Assembly: GCA_031551515.1 (NCBI GenBank)
Contig: JAVBNL010000001.1
Span: forward strand, 1-64,000
Source: FLUQ01 sp031551515
Lineage (GTDB): Bacteria; Desulfobacterota; Desulfovibrionia; Desulfovibrionales; Desulfovibrionaceae
Reading direction: 5' to 3'
DNA: 64,000 nt
The position numbers and the translations under genes were made by a program. How positions within the stretch are numbered: position 1 is the first letter of the stretch; the number at the start of each line of letters is the position of its first letter. Positions 54,030-60,948 of this stretch are shown here, one piece after another. Under the pieces are notes generated by a model. That model was not told the origin of the DNA, made no database searches, and was given only the letters and a program-made list of their open reading frames with translations.

Positions 54030-54155
54030 ACGGCGAAACAATTTTTACCCCGTTTCCCTGCTAGGCAAACGCGCGGGGAAGCGTTATATTTCATCGATTA
54101 CCGCCTGATTCGAACCGCTTTCAGCCTACCCGGCGGAGTTAAAGGATTATCACAC

Positions 54156-55808
54156 ATGCGCGCCAAGAATCATCTTACCGCCCTGCTGCAACGGCATCTC
54201 GCCGCCATGAACCTGCCCTGGCCCGCCAAAGCCGTCATTGAACCGCCCAGAGAAAAGAGTTTCGGCGATCTGGCGGCCAACGTGGCTTTGCTGCTGGGCA
54301 AAGAAGCAGGGAAAAACCCGCGCGAGCTTGCCGAAGCGCTGGCAACGGCCCTTCGTGAAGACAGCGCTGTCGCTTCCGCCGATATTGCCGGGCCGGGCTT
54401 TATTAACGTGACCTTCAGCCCCGCCTTCTGGCAGGAGACAGTCACCCGGGTCGAAGAAAACCCCGGCGCTTTCGGCTCTTCCCGCGTGGGCAACGGCAAA
54501 AGCGTGCAGGTGGAATTCGTTTCCGCCAACCCCACCGGGCCGCTGCATATCGGGCACGGCCGGGGCGCCGCCGTCGGCGACTCTCTCGCCCGTTTGCTGC
54601 GTTTCGCCGGGTACGCGGTGCATGCCGAATATTACATCAACGATGCGGGCCGCCAGATGCGCCTGTTGGGCCTTTCCGTCTGGTTGCGGGTTCGCGAACT
54701 GGACGGCCGGGACGTCACCTGGCCCGAAGACTGGTACAAGGGCGAATACATTATCGATATCGCCCGTGAAATGCTGGACGCCGACCCTGCGCTGGCGTCC
54801 TTGCCCGACGAACAGGGCATTGACCGCTGCTTTGAATATGCCATGAACTCCATTCTGGACGGCATTAAAAAGGATCTGGCCGATTTTCGGGTTTCGCACG
54901 AGGTCTGGTTTTCCGAGCGCGCCCTTGTCGCTTCCGGCGCGGTGGAAAAAGCTTTTGAGCGCCTGCGCGAAGCCGGGCACAGCTATGAACAGGACGGCGC
55001 GCTGTGGTTTCGCACAACGGACCTTGGCGACGACAAAGACCGCGTGCTGCGCAAATCTGACGGCTCGCTGACCTATTTCGCCTCCGACATCGCGTATCAC
55101 AACGACAAGTTCAACCGGGGCTTCGACCAGCTTGTGGACATCTGGGGCGCGGACCATCACGGCTATGTGCCGCGCATGCGCGCCGCCATCAGCGCCTTGG
55201 GCAAAAAGACCGATCAGTTTGACGTCATTCTGGTGCAGCTCGTGAACCTGCTCAAAGGCGGCGAGCAGATAGCCATGTCGACCAGGGCGGGTCAGTTTGA
55301 AACCCTGGCCGACGTTGTAGCCGAAGTAGGCACGGATGCTTCGCGCTTCATGTTCCTTTCCCGCAAAAGCGACAGCCACCTTGATTTTGACCTCGAGCTG
55401 GTCAAACAGCGCAGCCTGGATAACCCTGTCTATTACGTACAGTATGCGCATGCCCGAATCTGCGCCGTGCTGCGCAAAGCAGCTGAACGCGGCATATCGC
55501 TGCCGCCGCGCTCTGAGTCGCGCCTGCTCTCTTTGCTGATTGAGAACGCCGAATTGCAGTTGATGCGGCAACTGGACCGTTTTGAAGACGTAGTCGAAAG
55601 TGCCGCCCTGAACCTGGCTCCGCATCATATCAGCCATTATCTGATGGAGACCGCCGGTGAACTGCACAGCTATTACGCCGTGCACCAGGTTCTCGGCGCC
55701 GGTAACGACGAGCTGACCCTTGCCCGCCTCAGCCTTTTGCGCGCGGCAAAAGCGGTGCTTGCCGCCGGGCTGGACCTGCTCGGCGTTACCGCCCCGGACA
55801 GCATGTAA
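54156..55808 (+). CDS. argS: Arginyl-tRNA synthetase
   Basis: 550 residues, class I. An N-terminal Add-1 domain for tRNA recognition, HIGH at 131-134 (NPTGPLHIGHGRGAAVGD), and MSTRAG in the position of the KMSKS loop, as in many ArgRS that lack the canonical motif. C-terminal DALR anticodon domain. Followed after 53 nt by a SPOR-domain gene. Confidence 0.97.
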   Translation: MRAKNHLTALLQRHLAAMNLPWPAKAVIEPPREKSFGDLAANVALLLGKEAGKNPRELAEALATALREDSAVASADIAGPGFINVTFSPAFWQETVTRVEENPGAFGSSRVGNGKSVQVEFVSANPTGPLHIGHGRGAAVGDSLARLLRFAGYAVHAEYYINDAGRQMRLLGLSVWLRVRELDGRDVTWPEDWYKGEYIIDIAREMLDADPALASLPDEQGIDRCFEYAMNSILDGIKKDLADFRVSHEVWFSERALVASGAVEKAFERLREAGHSYEQDGALWFRTTDLGDDKDRVLRKSDGSLTYFASDIAYHNDKFNRGFDQLVDIWGADHHGYVPRMRAAISALGKKTDQFDVILVQLVNLLKGGEQIAMSTRAGQFETLADVVAEVGTDASRFMFLSRKSDSHLDFDLELVKQRSLDNPVYYVQYAHARICAVLRKAAERGISLPPRSESRLLSLLIENAELQLMRQLDRFEDVVESAALNLAPHHISHYLMETAGELHSYYAVHQVLGAGNDELTLARLSLLRAAKAVLAAGLDLLGVTAPDSM

Positions 55809-55861
55809 CAACATTTTCTAACAAAACTCGGACGTTACCCAACAAACCGCCGGATACTAGT

Positions 55862-56752
55862 ATGGCCTCAGAAATACCCATCCGCCTGCCGGAATCGGAC
55901 CGCTCAGGCGCGCAAAAAAACAGCCGGGGCAGTCGCGTCGTTACTTTTTCGCTGACTCTGCCGAAGCTGATTTTTTCCGTTTTGTTCATGGCGGGGGTTC
56001 TGGTTTGGGTCTTCATCTTCGGCATCATGCTGGGCCGGGGGCACAAACCGGAAAAACTGGTGCCCGAACTGGCCCGGGTAATGCCCGTGCCTCAACGGCA
56101 AACCGGACAGCCTGCCCAGGCGGCCGCCTCTGCCCCCGCGCGAAGCGGCAATCAGACCGCCGTGCAAGCTACCGCGCCGGGCGCCGTCGTTGCCGCGGCC
56201 AAACCCGTCGCCCCCTCGCCGACCGGCGTGCTGGCGCCGCAAGATCTGCAATATCATGACACGCTGAAAGGCCGCCCCACGGCAAGTCCTGTTCCGTCAA
56301 CGGCAAAGCCCGCTCCCGCGGCGAAAACGGCGGCTGCGAAAACGAAACCTACCGCCAAGCCCGACCCCAAAGTCGCGGCCAAAACTGATCCCAAGACGGC
56401 CGCCAAGCCCGACCCGAAAACCGACCCCAAAGCAACGGCGAAAAAAACGGCGGAAAAACCCGTTGAAAAGCCGGCCGACAAACAAACGACGAAAACCACA
56501 GAGCCGGCTTACAATTATGTGTACCAGGTGGCTGCCTTCAAAGACATGCCGTCAGCCGAAGCGCTGCGTAAAAAACTGCAGTCCGCGGGCATTGCCGCCC
56601 GCATAGAAAAAGACACCGACAACGGAACGACCTGGTACAAATTGCTGGCCCCTTTCAAGGGACGGCCGGAAGACACCCGCACCTTGCGCCAAAAGCTGAG
56701 CGACCAGGGCATAGCCCGGGTTATTTTGCGCAGCAAAACCCAGGTTCAATAG
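55862..56752 (+). CDS. SPOR-domain membrane protein
   Basis: 296 residues. A short cytoplasmic N-terminus, a single transmembrane segment (about 35-57), a long Ala/Pro then Lys/Asp/Pro linker with repeated KPDPK-type units (about 155-210), and a C-terminal SPOR domain (about 215-296; YVYQVAAFKDMPSAEALRKKLQSAG). SPOR domains bind glycan strands stripped of peptides at division sites, so a role in cell division or wall synthesis is likely (compare FtsN). No ribosome site is strong. Between argS and mlaE. Confidence 0.85.
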   Translation: MASEIPIRLPESDRSGAQKNSRGSRVVTFSLTLPKLIFSVLFMAGVLVWVFIFGIMLGRGHKPEKLVPELARVMPVPQRQTGQPAQAAASAPARSGNQTAVQATAPGAVVAAAKPVAPSPTGVLAPQDLQYHDTLKGRPTASPVPSTAKPAPAAKTAAAKTKPTAKPDPKVAAKTDPKTAAKPDPKTDPKATAKKTAEKPVEKPADKQTTKTTEPAYNYVYQVAAFKDMPSAEALRKKLQSAGIAARIEKDTDNGTTWYKLLAPFKGRPEDTRTLRQKLSDQGIARVILRSKTQVQ

Positions 56753-56821
56753 CCCGGGCTTGACGCTTCGTAAAATGCAAGGCAGTGTTTTCTTTTATGC
56801 ACAGGAGTTTTTACCGCTGTC

Positions 56822-57634
56822 ATGAGCAACGCACAGACCCCGTCCTTTCCGGCGGCGCTTCTTATTGCCCTGGGTTCTTGCACCATACGGCTGCTTTCAG
56901 AAATGGGAGCCGTCTTTCTGTTCATGGTCGACGGTCTGCGCTGCCTTTTCACCGCGCCCAAACAACTCGTTAAAATAGTTCGCCAGACTTATATAATAGG
57001 CGCCAGATCCCTGTTTCTCATCGCGCTCATCGGCGGCTTTACAGGCATGGTTTTGGGGCTGCAGGGCTATTACACGCTGATAAAGTTCGGATCTGAAGGC
57101 ATGCTGGGCGCGGCCGTCGCCCTGTCGCTGATACGCGAGCTGGGCCCCGCCCTGACCGCCATCATGGTGACCGGCAGAGCCGGATCCGCCATGGCCGCTG
57201 AAATTGGCGTCATGCGCATTTCAGACCAGGTGGACGCGTTGGCGGTCATGGATATCAACCCCATGGGGTATCTTGTTTCGCCGCGTATCGCGGCCTGCCT
57301 GATTTCCTTCCCGTTGCTGACGGCATTTTTCGACGTTATCGGCATCTTGGGCGGCTATCTCACAGGGGTCAGCCTGCTCGGCATCAACGAAGGCATTTAT
57401 TTTTACCGCATAGAAACCAGCGTGGTCTGGGCCGACGTGTCGGGCGGTTTTATCAAGTCCGTCGTCTTCGGGCTTATTGTCGCGGTAGTCTGCTGCTATC
57501 AGGGGTATTTCACGCACATGCGCCGTGATGCCGTCGGGCCGGAAGGGGTCAGCAACTCCACTACCGACGCCGTAGTTTTTTCCTGCGTGATGATTCTGAT
57601 CGCCGACTATGCGCTGACCTCCTTTTTGTTGTAG
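56822..57634 (+). CDS. mlaE: Phospholipid transport permease MlaE
   Basis: 270 residues with about six hydrophobic segments. MlaE is the inner-membrane permease of the Mla ABC system. Family marks: GFTGMVLGLQGYYTLIKFG, LIRELGPALTAIMVTGRAGSAMAAEIG and VYG-like ends. AGGAG lies 13 nt before the ATG. First of five mla genes in tight order. Confidence 0.95.
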   Translation: MSNAQTPSFPAALLIALGSCTIRLLSEMGAVFLFMVDGLRCLFTAPKQLVKIVRQTYIIGARSLFLIALIGGFTGMVLGLQGYYTLIKFGSEGMLGAAVALSLIRELGPALTAIMVTGRAGSAMAAEIGVMRISDQVDALAVMDINPMGYLVSPRIAACLISFPLLTAFFDVIGILGGYLTGVSLLGINEGIYFYRIETSVVWADVSGGFIKSVVFGLIVAVVCCYQGYFTHMRRDAVGPEGVSNSTTDAVVFSCVMILIADYALTSFLL

Positions 57635-57644
57635 AGAGAAGAGT

Positions 57645-58469
57645 ATGCAGCAAGCATGGGACATTCAACTGACGGATCTTCGCCTGGGATACGGCGATCA
57701 CGTCGTTCTGGACAAGGTCAACGCGACTCTGCCCGGCGCGCGTATTTCCGTTATTCTGGGCGGCTCCGGCTGCGGCAAGTCCACCCTGCTGCGGCACATT
57801 ATCGGCCTTTCCCGCCCCATGGCCGGGAATATCACCGTGGGGGGCAAAGATATTTTTTCTCTTTCCGGCATTGAGTTCCGCCGTCTGCGCCGCCGAATGG
57901 GCGTTCTCTTTCAAGACGGTGCGCTGCTCGGCTCTTTGACCCTGGCGGAAAACGTCGGTTTGCCCTTGCGCGAACACACCTCGCTGAAATCAGCCGACAT
58001 CCGCGACCTTGTGCTGTACAAACTTTCATTGGTCGGCCTTGCGGATTTCGCGGACTATTACCCAAACCAGCTTTCCGGCGGCATGCGTAAACGCGCCGGC
58101 CTGGCCCGGGCGTTGGTCACCGACCCGCCGATTTTGCTGTGCGACGAACCGACTTCAGGGCTTGACCCGGTCAACGCGGCGCACATGGATGCCCTGCTGC
58201 TGGCCATGAAAAAACAGTACCCGGAAATGAGCATCATCGTGGTCAGCCACGATTTGGCGAGCTTGTCCGTCATAGCGGACCATGTGCTGGTGCTGCATGA
58301 CGGCGGCGTGGCCTTCAACGGCCCTCTGGCCGATCTGCAAGCGACGCGTGCCCCCTATTTACGCAGGTTTTTGGATAGACAAGCGGAAGCCCCCCCTGCG
58401 GGAGAGTCTCCCGTGCTGGCTCTCGCGCCCAAGGTCAGAGCCGCGCTGGATGCCTGGCAAGGACGTTGA
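57645..58469 (+). CDS. mlaF: Phospholipid transport ATPase MlaF
   Basis: 274 residues. ABC ATPase: Walker A GGSGCGKST at 39-47, signature LSGGMRKRAGLARAL, Walker B ILLCDEPTSGLD and switch VVSHD. Begins 10 nt after mlaE. The STAS-domain partner MlaB is not found next to it. Confidence 0.95.
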   Translation: MQQAWDIQLTDLRLGYGDHVVLDKVNATLPGARISVILGGSGCGKSTLLRHIIGLSRPMAGNITVGGKDIFSLSGIEFRRLRRRMGVLFQDGALLGSLTLAENVGLPLREHTSLKSADIRDLVLYKLSLVGLADFADYYPNQLSGGMRKRAGLARALVTDPPILLCDEPTSGLDPVNAAHMDALLLAMKKQYPEMSIIVVSHDLASLSVIADHVLVLHDGGVAFNGPLADLQATRAPYLRRFLDRQAEAPPAGESPVLALAPKVRAALDAWQGR

Positions 58470-58496
58470 TACGTTGACTGTTATGAGGATTAGGCA

Positions 58497-58943
58497 ATGA
58501 AAAAATACTCCATTGAACTTTTTGTCGGCATTTTTGTGCTGATAGGTTTGCTCTGCGTTGCGTATCTCACCATACGCCTGGGCAAAATGGATCTTTTCAA
58601 TGAAAAGGGCTATACGTTGACGGCCAAATTCGCATCCACCACCGGTTTGCGATCCGGCGCCGATGTGGAAGTGGCGGGCGTTTCCATTGGAAAGGTGACG
58701 AAAATCGAGCTGAACCCGAAATTCGAATCACTGGTGCACATGCGCATCCGCGACGGCATCGTCTTGTCTGAAGATACGGGCGCTTCCGTCAAAACCAGCG
58801 GTTTGATCGGCGACAAATACATCAGCCTGTCCCCCGGAGGTCTGAAAGAAACCCTGGGCAACAATGACGAAATAACGGAAACCACCGGTTCTATCGATCT
58901 GGAAGCGTTAATCAGCAAGTATGTTTTCGGGAGTGTGAAATGA
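58497..58943 (+). CDS. mlaD: MCE-domain lipid carrier MlaD
   Basis: 148 residues. One N-terminal membrane anchor (about 7-27) followed by a single MCE domain (TAKFASTTGLRSGADVEVAGVSIGKVTKI). MlaD forms a hexameric ring on MlaFE. GAGGAT precedes the start; the stop overlaps the mlaC ATG. Confidence 0.94.
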   Translation: MKKYSIELFVGIFVLIGLLCVAYLTIRLGKMDLFNEKGYTLTAKFASTTGLRSGADVEVAGVSIGKVTKIELNPKFESLVHMRIRDGIVLSEDTGASVKTSGLIGDKYISLSPGGLKETLGNNDEITETTGSIDLEALISKYVFGSVK

Positions 58944-59572
58944 TACGCCGCGCTTTTTTACCGGCCCTTGTTTTCTTTTTCGCGTTGTTCACGGCCGCCC
59001 CGGCGTTTGCCGGCGCGCCCACAAAGACCATTGAACAGGCCGTCAACGACATCATGGACATCATCAAGAACCCGGGCATGCGCGATGCAGCCAAACGCCC
59101 GGCCCTGCTTGCGCAAATTGAAGACAAAGCCAAAATCATTTTTGACTTCGAAGAGTTTTCCGCCCGCACGGTGGGCCCCAACTGGCGCGATTTTTCGCCG
59201 GAGCAGCAAAAACGTTTTATTAACGCCTTCGCCTCGCTGCTGCGGGCGACCTACATCGAAAAGCTGGAAGGTTATGACGGCGAAAAGGTCGACTACACCG
59301 GCGAGGTGATGAGCTCGAAAGGCGATAAAGCCGAAGTGCAGACCACGGTGCTGATCAAAAACAAAACCGTGCCCGTGGCCTATCGCATGGTCGAAAAAAG
59401 CGGCGCCTGGAAAATCTACGACGTGCGCATCGAAAAAATCAGTTTGATCGAAAACTATCGCGGGCAGTTCAAAGAACTGCTGGTTAAAGGCGACCCGGAA
59501 ATGCTGATCGCCAAGGTTGAAAACAAGGCCGCCGAAATCCGCAAAGAAAACCATAATCAGAAGGTGAAATGA
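58940..59572 (+). CDS. mlaC: Periplasmic phospholipid shuttle MlaC
   Basis: 210 residues with a signal peptide (cleavage near AFA, about residue 22). MlaC (Ttg2D) carries phospholipids between the MlaA complex at the outer membrane and MlaFED. Conserved FDFEEFSARTVGPNWRDFSPEQQKRFINAF and VKIYDV-type segment AWKIYDVRIEKISLIENYR. Overlaps both neighbours by 4 nt. Confidence 0.94.
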   Translation: MIRRAFLPALVFFFALFTAAPAFAGAPTKTIEQAVNDIMDIIKNPGMRDAAKRPALLAQIEDKAKIIFDFEEFSARTVGPNWRDFSPEQQKRFINAFASLLRATYIEKLEGYDGEKVDYTGEVMSSKGDKAEVQTTVLIKNKTVPVAYRMVEKSGAWKIYDVRIEKISLIENYRGQFKELLVKGDPEMLIAKVENKAAEIRKENHNQKVK

Positions 59573-60339
59573 AACGCGTATTCTTTATCCCGCTCGTCTG
59601 CTGCCTTGTTTGGGCCGCGGCCGGTTGCTCCTCGCATCAGGGAATCGGAGCCTTCGACACCAGCGACAAAAGCGCCACCGTTGCGTCCCTGGACGACGAC
59701 GATGACTACCTGGACAAGGCTTACACGACCCAATTGGTACCGGACCCGCTGGAAGGGTGGAACAGAGCCATGTTCGTTTTCAACGACGGCTTTATCACCT
59801 ATGTGGGCAGGCCCATCAACACAGCTTATGTTACGGTCATGCCGGGGCCTTTTCGCGAAGGCCTGGGCAACTTCTTTCACAACCTGCTCTTTCCCGTGCG
59901 CTTCGTAAACAACCTGTTGCAAGGCAAGGGCCAGGCTGCGGGCAAAGAGTTCGGCCGCTTCGTCATCAACACCAGCGTGGGCTTGGGCGGTTTCATCAAT
60001 GTCGCCAAGACCAACCCGGACATCAAAGACCTGGATGACGAAGATTTCGGGCAGACCCTGGGCGTCTGGGGAGTGGGCGAAGGCATGTACCTTTACTGGC
60101 CGCTGATAGGCCCCAGCACCGCGCGCGATACGGCGGGACTTGCAGGTGACTGGGCGCTGGACCCGCTGACCTGGGTACCGCCCTGGTGGGTGCCCTGGGC
60201 GGCCAAGAGCCTGCGTACCGTCAACCAGCTTGACCAAATTCTGGACGTGTACGACGATGTCACCAAATCGGCCGTGGAACCTTATACCGCCGTCCGTGAT
60301 GCGTATATTCAGTATCGCCGGGCAAAAATCGCGAAATAG
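59569..60339 (+). CDS. mlaA: Outer-membrane lipoprotein MlaA (VacJ)
   Basis: 256 residues. Lipobox AAAGC near residue 20 gives a lipid-anchored protein. DPLEGWNRAMFVFNDGF, GRFVINTSVGLGGFINVAK and DFGQTLGVWGVGEGMYLYWPLIGPST are the VacJ signature. It removes phospholipid from the outer leaflet. In E. coli mlaA is elsewhere; here it is the last mla gene of the operon. Confidence 0.95.
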   Translation: MKRVFFIPLVCCLVWAAAGCSSHQGIGAFDTSDKSATVASLDDDDDYLDKAYTTQLVPDPLEGWNRAMFVFNDGFITYVGRPINTAYVTVMPGPFREGLGNFFHNLLFPVRFVNNLLQGKGQAAGKEFGRFVINTSVGLGGFINVAKTNPDIKDLDDEDFGQTLGVWGVGEGMYLYWPLIGPSTARDTAGLAGDWALDPLTWVPPWWVPWAAKSLRTVNQLDQILDVYDDVTKSAVEPYTAVRDAYIQYRRAKIAK

Positions 60340-60362
60340 ACTTTCAGAAAACAGGAATATCC

Positions 60363-60782
60363 ATGCTCCAGCGTACACTTTCCATCATCAAACCTGACGC
60401 GGTTGAGCGCAATCTGATCGGCGCAGTTCTTTCCATGATCGAAGGCGCGAATCTGCGCGTCGTGGCCATGAAGCGCCTGCAACTGACGAAGAAAGACGCC
60501 GAGGGATTCTATGCCGTACATAAAGAAAAGCCCTTTTTCGGCGAACTGACGGCATACATGGCCTCCGGCCCGGTTGTGGTTTCCGTGCTGGAAGGCGAAA
60601 ACGCCATCGCCCGCTACCGCGAACTGATGGGCGCCACCAACCCGGCCAACGCGGCCGAGGGGACCATTCGCAAGCGCTACGCCAAAAGTATTGAGGCCAA
60701 TTCCGTGCACGGTTCCGACGCGCCGGAAACAGCGGCCTATGAAATCGGCTATTTCTTCAACGCGTTGGAGATTGCGGGATAA
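60363..60782 (+). CDS. ndk: Nucleoside diphosphate kinase
   Basis: 139 residues. Moves the terminal phosphate from NTPs to NDPs through a phosphohistidine, in NSVHGSDAPETAAYEIGYFF. The opening LQRTLSIIKPDAVERN is standard. AGGAA lies just upstream; 23 nt after mlaA. Confidence 0.96.
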   Translation: MLQRTLSIIKPDAVERNLIGAVLSMIEGANLRVVAMKRLQLTKKDAEGFYAVHKEKPFFGELTAYMASGPVVVSVLEGENAIARYRELMGATNPANAAEGTIRKRYAKSIEANSVHGSDAPETAAYEIGYFFNALEIAG

Positions 60783-60788
60783 CGTGAG

Positions 60789-60832
60789 GCGGGGCTCTGC
60801 CCCGCGCCCCGCCAGGGGACTCAGTCCCCTGG
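60789..60832 (+). repeat. Paired-hairpin intergenic repeat, copy 2
   Basis: Hairpins GCGGGGC-TCT-GCCCCGC (60789-60805) and CCAGGGGAC-TCA-GTCCCCTGG (60812-60832) joined by a linker ending CCCCG. Same plan as the copy at 18062, and close in wording to a repeat common in Desulfovibrio genomes as I recall them. Confidence 0.75.
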
Positions 60833-60850
60833 ACCCCACAACTGGCGAAA

Positions 60851-60878
60851 GCCGTTTTCCGTATCGGAAAACGGCCTT
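60851..60878. terminator. Terminator between ndk and cheA
   Basis: Perfect 11-bp stem GCCGTTTTCCG / CGGAAAACGGC (60851-60861, 60865-60875) with a TAT loop. No long T run follows, but the arms hold T and A runs. Centred between the two oppositely facing paired-hairpin repeats. Confidence 0.6.
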
Positions 60879-60894
60879 CACTAGTATCGCAGGT

Positions 60895-60940
60895 GCAGGA
60901 GGCCGCGCCTCCTGCCGGGGGTGCGGGACGGAGCCCCGCA
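60895..60940 (-). repeat. Paired-hairpin intergenic repeat, copy 3, reversed
   Basis: Read on the minus strand: a weaker hairpin TGCGGG / CCCGCA (7-nt loop), a CCCCCG linker, then GCAGGAGGC-GCG-GCCTCCTGC. It faces copy 2 across the central hairpin, giving an inverted pair as in BIME-type REP clusters. Ends just before the cheA stop. Confidence 0.7.
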
Positions 60941-60948
60941 GGCTCCCG

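Noticed and set aside
54095..54130. GATTCGAACC in the argS leader, resembling a reversed tRNA T-arm
   Set aside because: The stem bases around it do not pair and no acceptor or anticodon arm is nearby.
54150..55814. A 554-codon open frame on the minus strand opposite argS
   Set aside because: It mirrors argS almost exactly, the product has no recognisable domain, and GC-rich third positions in argS explain a long antisense frame.
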